From: Flexistipes sinusarabici DSM 4947
GTDB taxonomy: Bacteria; Chrysiogenota; Deferribacteres; Deferribacterales; Flexistipitaceae
Assembly: GCF_000218625.1 (NCBI RefSeq)
Contig: NC_015672.1
Location: 1,178,001-1,242,000, forward strand
Direction: 5' to 3'
DNA length: 64,000 nt
Positions 54,015-62,447 of this stretch are shown here, piece after piece (the first letter of the stretch is position 1; every line of letters begins with the position of its first letter). Under the pieces are notes generated by a model that was not told where the DNA came from, did no database searches, and saw only the letters and a list, made by a program, of their open reading frames with translations. Both the position numbers and the translations under genes were made by a program.

Positions 54015-54960
54015 TCTTCTGTTTGCTATGTACATGGGAGGCCCTGACAGTATACAGTCTATACAGCCGTTCCTGTATAATCTTTTTACAGACAGAGATA
54101 TAATTAATTTTAAGATTGGCAGGATACCTCAGCAGTGGCTTGCAAAAATAATATCAACAAAAAGAAGCAGAAAAATTGCTCCTGAATACGAAAAAATGGG
54201 AGGGGGATCCCCTCAGCTGAAGTATATGCAATCGCTGCTGGAAAAGACTGAGTTTATATATCATGAAAAATACGGCAGAAGCCTGGATACAAAGATAGGG
54301 ATGTGTTATTACCATCCTTACATTCAGGACACGCTTAAAAGCATCGATCCTGAAGAATATGACAACATTTACGTTATCAGTATGTATCCCCATTACTCAT
54401 ATACAACAAGCGGTGCCTGTTTTAAGCGTTTTTATGCGTATATGAACATGAGACCTTTTGAAAGGTTCAAAGCAATTACCCACTGGCATTTGAATGAATC
54501 CTATAACAATTGTCTTTTGAAAAGAATAAAAAGTGCTGCTGAAAGATTAGAAGTGGACATTAATGATGCTTATATTCTCTTTTCCGCCCATTCTCTGCCT
54601 GAATATACACTCAGGGAAGGTGACTATTATGCCCGCCACATTGATGAACAGATAAAGCTTTTAACAGACAGACTTTCACATTCCAACTATTCTCTGGCCT
54701 ATCAAAGCAGAACGGGGCCAATGAAATGGCTGGGGCCGGAAACCCGGGACGTCTTAAAAAATTTGGTGGCTAAAGGTGTTGATAACATAATAGTTGTGCC
54801 CATTTCCTTTGTCTCGGATCATATAGAAACTCTGATTGAACTGGACGATCAGTATATAAAGGAAGCTAAAGCAAGCGGAGCAAGTATAATCCGCTCAGAT
54901 AGCTTAAATGATAGTGATGATTTTGCGGAAGCTGTAATTGACATAATTTTGGACGAATAA
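54007..54960 (+). CDS. hemH: Ferrochelatase
   Basis: Inserts iron into porphyrin (or coproporphyrin). 317 residues: MYMGGPDSIQSIQPFLYNLFTD, GGGSP, MYPHYSYTTSGACF, ILFSAHSLPE with the active-site histidine, and PISFVSDHIETLIELD with the second histidine/glutamate. It lacks any visible 2Fe-2S cysteine tail. Eight-base overlap with hemE and one-base overlap with the following UbiA gene. Confidence 0.94.
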   Translation: MHDLLFAMYMGGPDSIQSIQPFLYNLFTDRDIINFKIGRIPQQWLAKIISTKRSRKIAPEYEKMGGGSPQLKYMQSLLEKTEFIYHEKYGRSLDTKIGMCYYHPYIQDTLKSIDPEEYDNIYVISMYPHYSYTTSGACFKRFYAYMNMRPFERFKAITHWHLNESYNNCLLKRIKSAAERLEVDINDAYILFSAHSLPEYTLREGDYYARHIDEQIKLLTDRLSHSNYSLAYQSRTGPMKWLGPETRDVLKNLVAKGVDNIIVVPISFVSDHIETLIELDDQYIKEAKASGASIIRSDSLNDSDDFAEAVIDIILDE

Positions 54961-55820
54961 TGGAAAAAGTTAAAACATTTTTCAGGATGATAAAAATTGA
55001 GCACTCTCTTTTTGCTCTCCCTTTTGCATTTACCGGAGCACTCCTGGCTGCCCGCGGGATTCCGTCGCTCTGGAAAATATTCTGGATTTTTGTTGCCATG
55101 GTAAATGCCAGAACTATAGCAATGGGACTGAACAGGGTTGTAGATGCAGAGATAGATTCAAAAAATCCGAGAACAGCCGACCGTGAAATTCCTGCCGGTA
55201 AAATTTCCAAAAAGAAGGCATTACTGTATATCGTGCTTTCATTATTCATCTATGAAGTTGCCACCTATCAATTGAATATGCTGTGCTTTATTTTATCCCC
55301 TGTTCCACTTATAGTTTTTGTCGTATATTCTTACTCAAAAAGATTTACTTCACTTTGCCATATTATACTGGGTGTTGCTCTTGGTCTGGCGCCCATTGGG
55401 GCGTGGGTTGCAATAAACGGAACAGTAAACCTGGGTATAGTACTACTTGGTATTGCCGTGCTGCTATGGGTGGCAGGATTTGATATCATATACGCTCTGC
55501 AGGATCTTGACTTTGACAAAAGTTACGGATTATTTTCAGTTCCTGCTAAATTAGGGATAAAAAACTCCATTCTTATATCCAGACTTTTTCATTTGACAGC
55601 ATTTATTATATTTGCCTATTTAAAAGTCTACTTTGGCCTTGGCATTCTTTACATAGCCGGTGTTATTCTTTGCGGACTTTTTATGCTGTATGAGCATTCA
55701 TTGATCAAATCTGATGATCTCAGCAGGGTAAATATGGCTTTTTTTAATATGAATGCATATATTAGCATTACGATATTTGTATTTGTCTTTCTGGACTTTC
55801 TTATGAGAGGTATGGTTTGA
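54960..55820 (+). CDS. UbiA-family prenyltransferase (MqnP/UbiA-like)
   Basis: 286 residues, about eight membrane helices, with the prenyl-diphosphate binding motif NRVVDAEIDSKNPRTADR (Asp-rich) near 59-76 and the second YALQDLDFDKSYGLFSVP. Prenylates an aromatic acid. It is followed by a UbiX-like gene, whose product makes prenylated FMN for a UbiD-type decarboxylase. In organisms using the futalosine route this pair serves menaquinone (MqnP, MqnL). That fits a menaquinone-dependent anaerobe but the ubiquinone alternative cannot be excluded. Four-base overlap with the ubiX-like gene. Confidence 0.83.
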   Translation: MEKVKTFFRMIKIEHSLFALPFAFTGALLAARGIPSLWKIFWIFVAMVNARTIAMGLNRVVDAEIDSKNPRTADREIPAGKISKKKALLYIVLSLFIYEVATYQLNMLCFILSPVPLIVFVVYSYSKRFTSLCHIILGVALGLAPIGAWVAINGTVNLGIVLLGIAVLLWVAGFDIIYALQDLDFDKSYGLFSVPAKLGIKNSILISRLFHLTAFIIFAYLKVYFGLGILYIAGVILCGLFMLYEHSLIKSDDLSRVNMAFFNMNAYISITIFVFVFLDFLMRGMV

Positions 55821-56392
55821 AAAAAATTTTTGTAGGTATTACCGGCGCAAGCGGGGCTTTATATGGATTAAAAACACTGCAGGAGTTGAGCAGGCGGGAT
55901 TTTGAAGTGAATCTCTGTATTACCCCTGATGGACTTATTAATTTGAATCTTGAACTCGGCAAAGATTTCGGGTCAATTGATGAATTTATTACAAATTTTA
56001 AGCTTTCGAATATTATTACACACGATTATAAAAATTTTGCTGCACCTGTAAGCAGCGGCTCAAACCCGATGGATTACTACATTGTTGTCCCTGCCTCAAT
56101 GGGTAGTGTAGGCAGAATAGCATCAGGAGTCAGTTCAAACCTGATTGAGCGCTGTGCCGATGTTGCCATGAAAGAATCCAAAAAATTAATACTTGTTGTA
56201 AGAGAAACTCCTTTTAACACTATCCATCTGCGAAACATGCTCTCGCTGTCACAGGCGGGAGTTACTGTGTTGCCGGCTGCTCCGGGTTTTTATCATAAAC
56301 CAAAAGATATTGATGATATAATAAGCTTTATTGTTGGAAAGATTTTTGATATAATGAATATATCTCATAATTTGTTTGAAAGATGGGATTAA
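55817..56392 (+). CDS. ubiX: Flavin prenyltransferase (UbiX family)
   Basis: 191 residues: IFVGITGASGALYGLKTLQEL FMN-binding N-terminus, PVSSGSNPMDYYIVVPASMGSVGRIASGVSSNLIERCADVAMKE and LVVRETPFNTIHLRNMLSLSQAGVTVLPAAPGFYHKP. Makes prenyl-FMN for UbiD-type decarboxylases. Four-base overlap with the UbiA gene confirms a shared quinone function. Confidence 0.92.
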   Translation: MKKIFVGITGASGALYGLKTLQELSRRDFEVNLCITPDGLINLNLELGKDFGSIDEFITNFKLSNIITHDYKNFAAPVSSGSNPMDYYIVVPASMGSVGRIASGVSSNLIERCADVAMKESKKLILVVRETPFNTIHLRNMLSLSQAGVTVLPAAPGFYHKPKDIDDIISFIVGKIFDIMNISHNLFERWD

Positions 56393-56404
56393 GAAGGGGG
56401 CAGT

Positions 56405-56818
56405 ATGAAAGTAATTTGTACCAATTGCGGAACAGATTTCGATTCAGGCAATAAAAATAAATTTGAATGTCCTCACTGTGGGCAGTTTTATAATCTGAAA
56501 GAAAAACCCGATACATATGACGTTAAGATGCTTAACGGAGTCCTCGTTGAAAAAATATCCTTTAATGAATTAAAAAACGGCTTAAAAACTGGCAAATATC
56601 TTAAATACGATTATATTTCCGGAGGCAGTTTGCCATGGATAAAGATTATAAACTCGGATTTTGAGGATTTTGTCCCTGATTCCGCCGCTGTAAAAGGGGG
56701 CAATGGTGCATCAAAATCCTGGATTGTACTTTTTGTTTTTTCTTTTATAGTAAATATAGTTCTTTTGTTTTTTCTGTATCTTCAAAAAGTCAAGATTGAT
56801 GATTTAATAAGCGGATAA
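56405..56818 (+). CDS. Zinc-ribbon membrane protein
   Basis: 137 residues: an N-terminal zinc ribbon ICTNCGTDFDSGNKNKFECPHCGQF (two CxxC pairs), a middle GYF-like segment (GKYLKYDYISGGSLPWIKI), and one membrane helix near the C-terminus (SWIVLFVFSFIVNIVLLFFLY, about 106-125). It belongs to no family I can name. It follows ubiX by 12 bases and is probably cotranscribed with the next two small genes. Confidence 0.65.
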   Translation: MKVICTNCGTDFDSGNKNKFECPHCGQFYNLKEKPDTYDVKMLNGVLVEKISFNELKNGLKTGKYLKYDYISGGSLPWIKIINSDFEDFVPDSAAVKGGNGASKSWIVLFVFSFIVNIVLLFFLYLQKVKIDDLISG

Positions 56819-56827
56819 GGAGGTAGC

Positions 56828-57265
56828 ATGGATATTGAAAATAAAGAATGGTTTAAGAATACTTTTGAAAAAAGTAAGGAAGGAGTTGTTAAGTTTACCA
56901 GAATAAGCAGACTTCGCATTGAAATCGCAAGTATAAAAAAGAAAGCTGACGAGCGCTTCGAATCTCTCGGCAAAAAAACTTTTCAGCTGATGAAAGATAA
57001 TGAGATTGAACATGATTTTCTATCTGATGACTACAAATCCCTGGAAAAACTTGATAGTAAACTTGCCGAACTTGAAAATCAGATAGAAGAGTTGAAAAAA
57101 AGAGAGGAAGAAGAATTCACCAGCAGTTTTTCAGGTAGTAGTGAGTTTGTAAAAACAGATGCCAACAGAGATTTTGCAGATGAAGACACTGCAAAAGATA
57201 CAGATGTTTCGAAGAGTCAAACAGAAGACGATGATGATAAAAAGGATAAATCAGATACAAAGTAA
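56828..57265 (+). CDS. Coiled-coil protein, unknown function
   Basis: 145 residues: helical from about 25 to 100 with a heptad-rich Lys/Glu stretch (LDSKLAELENQIEELKKREEEE), then an acidic disordered tail (EDTAKDTDVSKSQTEDDDDKKDKSD). No signal peptide or membrane helix. The ribosome site GGAGGTA is strong. Gene family not recognised. Confidence 0.6.
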   Translation: MDIENKEWFKNTFEKSKEGVVKFTRISRLRIEIASIKKKADERFESLGKKTFQLMKDNEIEHDFLSDDYKSLEKLDSKLAELENQIEELKKREEEEFTSSFSGSSEFVKTDANRDFADEDTAKDTDVSKSQTEDDDDKKDKSDTK

Positions 57266-57301
57266 AGTCCGGTTTATAAAAATAAGGAGTTATATCAGTT
57301 T

Positions 57302-57754
57302 ATGAGGACAAAATTTGCAGCAAAATTTATATTGATTGTTCTAATGGGTGTCATGCTGTCTGCCTGCCATTTCAGCTTTGGATTCAAAACAGATTTGTCA
57401 CTCAGAAAAAAATACGAATATTCTCACAAAACCGACAATCTGAAATTTTTCTATAATGTAGAAACGATTGGAAATGAAAAAAAGATAGAGATGGCGGTTA
57501 AGAATGCATCGAATATGTATATTGCCAATATGGCCTTGAATATTAATACACAAAACACTCAGCAATACTTTTATATTGGTAACATAAAAAATCTGAGCCG
57601 AAAAACCCTCGAATTTACCGTCCCTTCAAAGAATGATAAACTGCAGTTAAGTTATCATTATAATCTTACTTCCGAGGACGTTTTTTTAAATCCTACAACT
57701 CAGTTTCAGGAAACTAATTTAGTCGAAAACCAAACCATACTATTTCTGGAATAA
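57302..57754 (+). CDS. Lipoprotein, unknown function
   Basis: 150 residues with a lipobox: MRTKFAAKFILIVLMGVMLSACHF, cysteine at 22, so it should be lipidated and sit in the inner or outer membrane. The mature part is beta-rich (LKFFYNVETIGNEKKIEMAVKNAS) with repeated asparagine-rich loops; it looks like a small Ig-like fold. Function unknown. It ends the hemE run and meets the convergent secreted gene at a hairpin. Confidence 0.65.
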   Translation: MRTKFAAKFILIVLMGVMLSACHFSFGFKTDLSLRKKYEYSHKTDNLKFFYNVETIGNEKKIEMAVKNASNMYIANMALNINTQNTQQYFYIGNIKNLSRKTLEFTVPSKNDKLQLSYHYNLTSEDVFLNPTTQFQETNLVENQTILFLE

Positions 57755-57759
57755 TAAAA

Positions 57760-57782
57760 GGGGAGTTGAACATCAACTCCCG
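57760..57782. terminator. Bidirectional hairpin between lipoprotein and CX3CH protein genes
   Basis: GGGGAGTTGA (57760-57769) pairs with TCAACTCCCG (57773-57782). On the minus strand it is followed by CTTTTATT. It contains the stop codon of the minus-strand gene (57773-57775). Confidence 0.65.
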
Positions 57783-58117
57783 CATGTTTCCGGTCTTGAT
57801 GAATCCAAAGCATGTTTCCTGACATATGCTTTGATATTTTCCAGGCTTCTTTCGGATATGTCCACCTTTTTCAGTTCTCCATTAGGATGCTGTCTTTTCA
57901 GCTGGCTCATATTGTTTTGAAAATAATAACTCCACTGCATTTTGGTATAACTTGCTGCTGTTAAAACTTTTGTTTTGCCGTTACCTTCATAATGGCACTG
58001 TTTGTAGCAGTAGTACCTGAATTCTCTTCTGCCCATTCTTGTATTTGCAGACATGACAGAAGTAACAAATACTGCAAGTAAGAAAATTAAGGTTAGGTAA
58101 ACTACAGGTTTTTTCAT
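57773..58117 (-). CDS. Secreted small protein with CX3CH haem-binding-like motif
   Basis: 114 residues with a signal peptide (about 1-24). The mature part begins MGRREFRYYCYKQCHYEGNGKT: a CYKQCH stretch, which is CxxxCH rather than CxxCH, followed by a helical body (SYTKMQWSYYFQNNMSQLKRQHPNG) and a C-terminal cysteine (ETCGS). Noncanonical CX3CH haem sites are known from split-Soret cytochromes. It could be a monohaem cytochrome or a disulfide-bonded periplasmic protein. Function unknown. Confidence 0.6.
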   Translation of the reverse strand: MKKPVVYLTLIFLLAVFVTSVMSANTRMGRREFRYYCYKQCHYEGNGKTKVLTAASYTKMQWSYYFQNNMSQLKRQHPNGELKKVDISERSLENIKAYVRKHALDSSRPETCGS

Positions 58118-58141
58118 GTTACACCTCCAATCAATACTAAC

Positions 58142-58170
58142 ATCATAATAGTATTAGCAGTAAATATCAA
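58142..58170 (-). promoter_or_regulatory. Promoter of the CX3CH protein gene
   Basis: TTGATA (58170-58165), 17 bases, TATGAT (58147-58142) on the minus strand, GGAGGT before the ATG. Confidence 0.45.
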
Positions 58171-58199
58171 TATTATTTATTTTTTTGGCACCCTCCCAT

Positions 58200-58275
58200 T
58201 TTTATAAGCAGGTATGTGGAGAGGTAGAATAAAGATAGAGGTAGAGGTAGAGGCAGAGGTTGAGAGAGTTGTTTG
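58200..58275 (-). repeat. AGAGGT/ACCTCT hexamer repeat (minus-strand C-rich)
   Basis: Plus strand reads GATAGAGGTAGAGGTAGAGGCAGAGGTTGAGAG; on the minus strand, which is the transcript strand downstream of mnmD, it is ACCTCTACCTCTAT, C-rich and G-poor. The hexamer is the same CCTCTA unit as at 30840-30870. Confidence 0.6.
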
Positions 58276-58310
58276 GTTTTGGATGATATGTAGTAAGTAA
58301 AACGCAGGAA

Positions 58311-59006
58311 TTATTGTAAATATACAAATTTTTTCATTAAAGTACCTTTTTGAAAACCGGTTGGAAGGTTTCTGGTGTCGTAAGAAAGGAATCCGGCCTT
58401 GTAAAATTTTTTTCTGACAGATGCACTGCACGCATATGTTACAATGCAGCCGTCATTTTTTAAAAGACTATATAATTTTTTAAAAACGTTTATATCCCAC
58501 ATTTCAGGATTTTTGCTTTTACTAAACGGGTCAAAAAAGATAACATCAAAAGGAAATGTTAAATACTCAAAAACAGCCGTAGCATCATCAATAATAATAT
58601 TTAAATCTATATTGTTAACAGGATTCCCTTCCAAAAGCTTTCGCAAAATACTGTATGAATGAACAGGCCAAAACAGATAATTATTTTCCAGCAGCGACAG
58701 CACAGAGGGATCTTTTTCCACACTCAAAATGTTCAGTTTGTGTAGGCCTTGTTTTTTCAAATATTCATTTATCAGTACAGCCAGATTATATCCCAGTCCG
58801 AAACATATATCCAGCAGCCAAACTTCTTTATATCGCAGTTTCTCAAGTATTCCCGATGCAAAAACAAATTTATGGAGGCTCTCTGTATAAGCTCCTATGG
58901 ACTTGGCATGGTATGCTTCATTATAAGTGAGATTATAATACGAAAAAGAACCGTCGGCGGTTACAAAAGGTTTTTTATTATCTGTTAATGGGACTAAATT
59001 TGCCAT
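58311..59006 (-). CDS. mnmD: tRNA 2-thiouridine methyltransferase domain protein (MnmD)
   Basis: 231 residues with the Methyltransf_30 pattern of the MnmC methyltransferase half: TADGSFSYYNLTYNEAYHAKSIGAYTES, LLDICFGLGYNLAVLI (SAM site), VIFFDPFSKSKNPEMWD and YACSASVRKKFYKAGFLSYDTRNLPTGFQKGTLMK. The FAD-oxidase half of MnmC is absent, as in Gram-positive MnmD. Methylates nm5s2U34 in tRNA. Its start overlaps nadB by 29 bases. Confidence 0.85.
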   Translation of the reverse strand: MANLVPLTDNKKPFVTADGSFSYYNLTYNEAYHAKSIGAYTESLHKFVFASGILEKLRYKEVWLLDICFGLGYNLAVLINEYLKKQGLHKLNILSVEKDPSVLSLLENNYLFWPVHSYSILRKLLEGNPVNNIDLNIIIDDATAVFEYLTFPFDVIFFDPFSKSKNPEMWDINVFKKLYSLLKNDGCIVTYACSASVRKKFYKAGFLSYDTRNLPTGFQKGTLMKKFVYLQ

Positions 59007-60540
59007 CTTTGAAAATTATATGAAAATCCTCTTTAGATTTTTCAGGAAAATCCTCTCTAAAATGGGCACCGCGGCTTCCCTCCCTGCTGGCGGCTGCAAG
59101 AGCCATAAGCTTTCCGACATAAAACATGTTGATTATTTCTCCTGTTTTTTGATTGGCTGGTTTTTTATCACTTATCATTTCCAGTTTTTCGTTAAAATAG
59201 CTGACAGCTTTTGCTAAGCCGTCAAAGTTTCTTACAACACCGACATTTTCCCACATCGTTTCCTGAATTTCCTGAAGATAGACTTCGTATTTATCCGATA
59301 AATCTATTTCATCTTTATAATCAACATTATTTTTTTGAAGAGTCTTATGTTTGGAATCAACAATTGCAGCTTTTGCACTTCTACCGCCGAAAACAACCCC
59401 TTCAAGAAGTGAATTACTGGCAAGCCTGTTAGCTCCATGAACACCTGTACATGCGGTTTCACCGGCAGCATATAGCCCCTCTATACTTGTGCGCCCCCAC
59501 AAATCCGTTTCCACTCCGCCCATATAATAATGAGCAGCCGGACTTACGGGAATATATTCCTTTGTTATATCAAGACCGAAATCCAGGCAGGTATTGTATA
59601 TTTTAGGGAATCTGTTTTTAACAAAATCCTTTTCGAGACCTGTCAAATCTAGGTATACAAACTCAGAATCAGTTTTTTGCATTTCTGAAAAAATCGCTCG
59701 GCTGACAACATCTCTCGGAGCAAGTTCTGCCAATTTATGATAATTATGGCAGAACCTTTTGCCGTGTATATTTTTCAACACGCCGCCTTCCCCTCTCATG
59801 GATTCACTCAGAAGAAAAGCGGGAGTATTCTTCATGGTAAGTGCAGTTGGATGGAACTGATAAAATTCAAGATCCTTTTGGCAGGCACCTGCTCTGAAAG
59901 AAATTGCAATACCATCACCGGTTGCAACCGGCGGATTGGTTGTACGCTTGAACATTTGACCGGCACCTCCGGTTGCAAGAATAACAGCTTTGGCACTAAA
60001 AACCACTTTTTCCTGGCTGCTTTCTTCTATAGCGAAAATGCCGCTTACCATTCCATTTTCTTGAATAATATCAACAGCAAATACATTTTCAAATCTTTTT
60101 ATGGACTCTTTTTTAGAAACGGAATTTTTTAAAGATCTGACAATTTCGTGGCCTGTGGCATCACCTTTTGCATGAATTATTCTGTTGACACTGTGGGCAG
60201 CTTCTCTGGTAAAATCCAGAGTACCTTCATGCATATCAAAATTAGCCCCCTGAGCAATAAGCTCATTAATGTATCTGGGCCCCTCGTCCACAAGGGTGAA
60301 AACAGCATTTTTGTCACACAAGCCGTCGCCAGCTTTAATGGTATCCTCGTAATGCAGATATATATCGTCATCGTCGGACATTACCACTGCAACTCCGCCC
60401 TGGGCATACTCTGAACTGCTTTCGCCTATGGCTGCTTTGGTTATTATTGCAGTTTGACCGTAATCAGCCAGTTCTGCAGCAGCTCTTAATCCGGCTACTC
60501 CGCTTCCCAGAACGATAAAATCAAACGCGAATGTTTTCAT
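58978..60540 (-). CDS. nadB: L-aspartate oxidase
   Basis: FAD enzyme producing iminoaspartate for NAD. 520 residues: VLGSGVAGLRAAAELADYG FAD site, SSSEYAQGGVAVVMSDDDD, DPTALT-like FHPTALTMKNTPAFLLSESMRGEGG, and HGANRLASNSLLEGVVFGGR. Succinate dehydrogenase-type fold but with the NadB substrate residues. It overlaps mnmD by 29 bases and abuts the outer membrane protein gene. nadA and nadC are not here. Confidence 0.93.
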   Translation of the reverse strand: MKTFAFDFIVLGSGVAGLRAAAELADYGQTAIITKAAIGESSSEYAQGGVAVVMSDDDDIYLHYEDTIKAGDGLCDKNAVFTLVDEGPRYINELIAQGANFDMHEGTLDFTREAAHSVNRIIHAKGDATGHEIVRSLKNSVSKKESIKRFENVFAVDIIQENGMVSGIFAIEESSQEKVVFSAKAVILATGGAGQMFKRTTNPPVATGDGIAISFRAGACQKDLEFYQFHPTALTMKNTPAFLLSESMRGEGGVLKNIHGKRFCHNYHKLAELAPRDVVSRAIFSEMQKTDSEFVYLDLTGLEKDFVKNRFPKIYNTCLDFGLDITKEYIPVSPAAHYYMGGVETDLWGRTSIEGLYAAGETACTGVHGANRLASNSLLEGVVFGGRSAKAAIVDSKHKTLQKNNVDYKDEIDLSDKYEVYLQEIQETMWENVGVVRNFDGLAKAVSYFNEKLEMISDKKPANQKTGEIINMFYVGKLMALAAASREGSRGAHFREDFPEKSKEDFHIIFKDGKFSPINR

Positions 60541-61266
60541 TCAGAATCTTATCCCTGCTTTAACGCCGTATTGATTTACTTCACCTATGCTGGCCTCAAG
60601 GTTAATGACGAAAAGAGGTAATGGTGAGAACTGCAAACCCGCCAGTCCTCTGTATATAACCTCGTGTACATCCTCGAAGTTAACAAGATCTGAATTTTCG
60701 CTCCCGTTGATTCTTAAAGCACTCAAGCCCGCATAAGGTGTCAACATCATAAAACCTTTGCTTATAAGGATGTCACCTGACTGAGTGGTTATGTCAAGCT
60801 CATCCACGCCCTCCAGCTTACTGAAGCTGCCTCTTATACTCAAAGCGGGTGTGGCTGCTGTTCCTTCCAGAAGAGCATATTTCAACTCAACTCCCCAAAG
60901 CTTAATGTTGCTGTTTGGGACAGCGGTGTACATGGCACCTATATCTATGTTAAAGGGCAGACCTTTCTGAACGTGCAGTCTGGGAACGGGTAGATAGGAG
61001 CTGGGATCGTTATCATCAACAAGGGTTTCCCAGTATTTTTTATTATCACTAATATCTGTAACCACTAATTCAGCTCCGATATCGAAGCCCGTTACACCAA
61101 GGGTTTCCGCCGGAGACATAGGATTGAAAGAAAGGGCAACGCCAAGCTCTTTAGTGAAGCTTTCAAACTCTCCCTGAGTGAGTGTGGAGTCCGTGAATTC
61201 AATATCTTCTGCAAAAACAGAAGAAACCAGGAAAATAAATAACACAACAAAAAAAGCTCTTTTCAT
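60541..61266 (-). CDS. Outer membrane beta-barrel-like protein, unknown function
   Basis: 241 residues: signal peptide MKRAFFVVLFIFLVSSVFA, then repeated amphipathic beta strands (FDIGAELVVTDISDN, LHVQKGLPFNIDIGAMYTAV, KLWGVELKYALLEG) and a C-terminal phenylalanine (GVKAGIRF) as recognised by the BAM machinery. It sits one base before nadB and overlaps the radical-SAM-like gene by one base. The family is not identified; a porin-like or DUF-type outer membrane protein is likely. Confidence 0.7.
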   Translation of the reverse strand: MKRAFFVVLFIFLVSSVFAEDIEFTDSTLTQGEFESFTKELGVALSFNPMSPAETLGVTGFDIGAELVVTDISDNKKYWETLVDDNDPSSYLPVPRLHVQKGLPFNIDIGAMYTAVPNSNIKLWGVELKYALLEGTAATPALSIRGSFSKLEGVDELDITTQSGDILISKGFMMLTPYAGLSALRINGSENSDLVNFEDVHEVIYRGLAGLQFSPLPLFVINLEASIGEVNQYGVKAGIRF

Positions 61267-62447
61267 TATTTCCTCCTTTTAAAATCCGGCATACCATATT
61301 CTATTAGAAACTGCTCTTTATGTCTATTAAAATAACCGATTTTGAGGTTTTTCATTTTCTTTTTTATCAATTTTATCACATTTTTTAACCCTTTAATATC
61401 TTCGGTTTTCAGATTTTCAGAAAAAAATATCCGGTCAGGATCGCCCTTAAGGTTTCTTAGCAGCAATAGATTGATGTCAAAGGTTGACAGAAAATCCCTT
61501 AATGATTCCGTTTCACTTTCCCTGTCGGTTAAGCCGGGCATTGTGTAGAGTGTCAGACTTTTGAATATATTTTGTTTATGCAGAGCCTGTAATGATTTGT
61601 AAACATTATCCGTATTGTTTTCTTTATTGAAAATTCTGTTGGTTTCGGTATTGGTAGAAATCATTTTAACATTAACGCAGTCCACACCGGCATCCGTGAA
61701 CATTTTCAATGTTTCAATATTCTGCAGATATGAAGAAAATGTAATGCTGAGCTTTTCATTGTTCTTTTTTAGATATTTTATACCCTCTAACAGCTGTGTA
61801 AAATCGATTTCTCCGTTGGACATACTAAAATCATCATAGTCGATATTAAAAACAGGCTTATCGGCAACTTCTGAATAGTGTGACAGTATCTCGGTTAATT
61901 CCCGGGAATCTGCTTGAATGCTGTCTTTATCGACCGGCAGTATTATTTCCTCGTTTTTTGTATGGTATAAATCCGAATTGCTGAGCAGGTATTTCACAAA
62001 AGCATTTTTCTTTTTGAAAGATTTTAAAAAGCCATGAAATTTATTACCGGTGGCTTCGCTGTTTTTGTCGGGTATTTTATCAACATTGATTATTGGGGAG
62101 ACAAAAGTTTCATTCATCCAGCCGATCGGAGTATATTCCCTGTCTTCAAACATTATTTCCTTTCTTTTTTTATAAGCCGGCAAATACAGCCGCAAATAAC
62201 CTTCAGGAGGCTCTATATAAACAGCATGGCCTGACTTGAAAACCTCCATCCCGGCCTTTTCCGGATTATAAGCCAAAGGCAGTGTGTCTTCGAGAAAATT
62301 AAGTTTTGTTTTTGAAGGTACGGCTTCCATTTCAAGTTCGTAAGGGACAGTCTCTAGATTTTCACTCCTGACCGTCATTTTAAGAGAAGGATGGTCGTAA
62401 ATAACTCCCTTGTCATCGGCAAACAACAGTTTTGGTATATCATACAT
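61266..62447 (-). CDS. Radical-SAM-family relative lacking the cluster cysteines
   Basis: 393 residues. The N-terminus (LFADDKGVIYDHPSLKMTVRS, PLAYNPEKAG, AYKKRKEIMFEDREYTPIGW) and the C-terminus (LKMFTDAGVDCVNVKMISTNTE, LYTMPGLTDRESETESLRDFL, LLLLRNLKGDPDRI) match a radical SAM family I know from Geobacter-type genomes. There the segment before the barrel carries CxxxCxxC for the 4Fe-4S cluster. Here that region (NEEIILPVDKDSIQADSRELTEI) has no cysteine, and the only cysteine in the protein is in GVDCVNV. So the fold is kept but the chemistry should be lost. Gene starts 363 bases from eno. Confidence 0.65.
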   Translation of the reverse strand: MYDIPKLLFADDKGVIYDHPSLKMTVRSENLETVPYELEMEAVPSKTKLNFLEDTLPLAYNPEKAGMEVFKSGHAVYIEPPEGYLRLYLPAYKKRKEIMFEDREYTPIGWMNETFVSPIINVDKIPDKNSEATGNKFHGFLKSFKKKNAFVKYLLSNSDLYHTKNEEIILPVDKDSIQADSRELTEILSHYSEVADKPVFNIDYDDFSMSNGEIDFTQLLEGIKYLKKNNEKLSITFSSYLQNIETLKMFTDAGVDCVNVKMISTNTETNRIFNKENNTDNVYKSLQALHKQNIFKSLTLYTMPGLTDRESETESLRDFLSTFDINLLLLRNLKGDPDRIFFSENLKTEDIKGLKNVIKLIKKKMKNLKIGYFNRHKEQFLIEYGMPDFKRRK

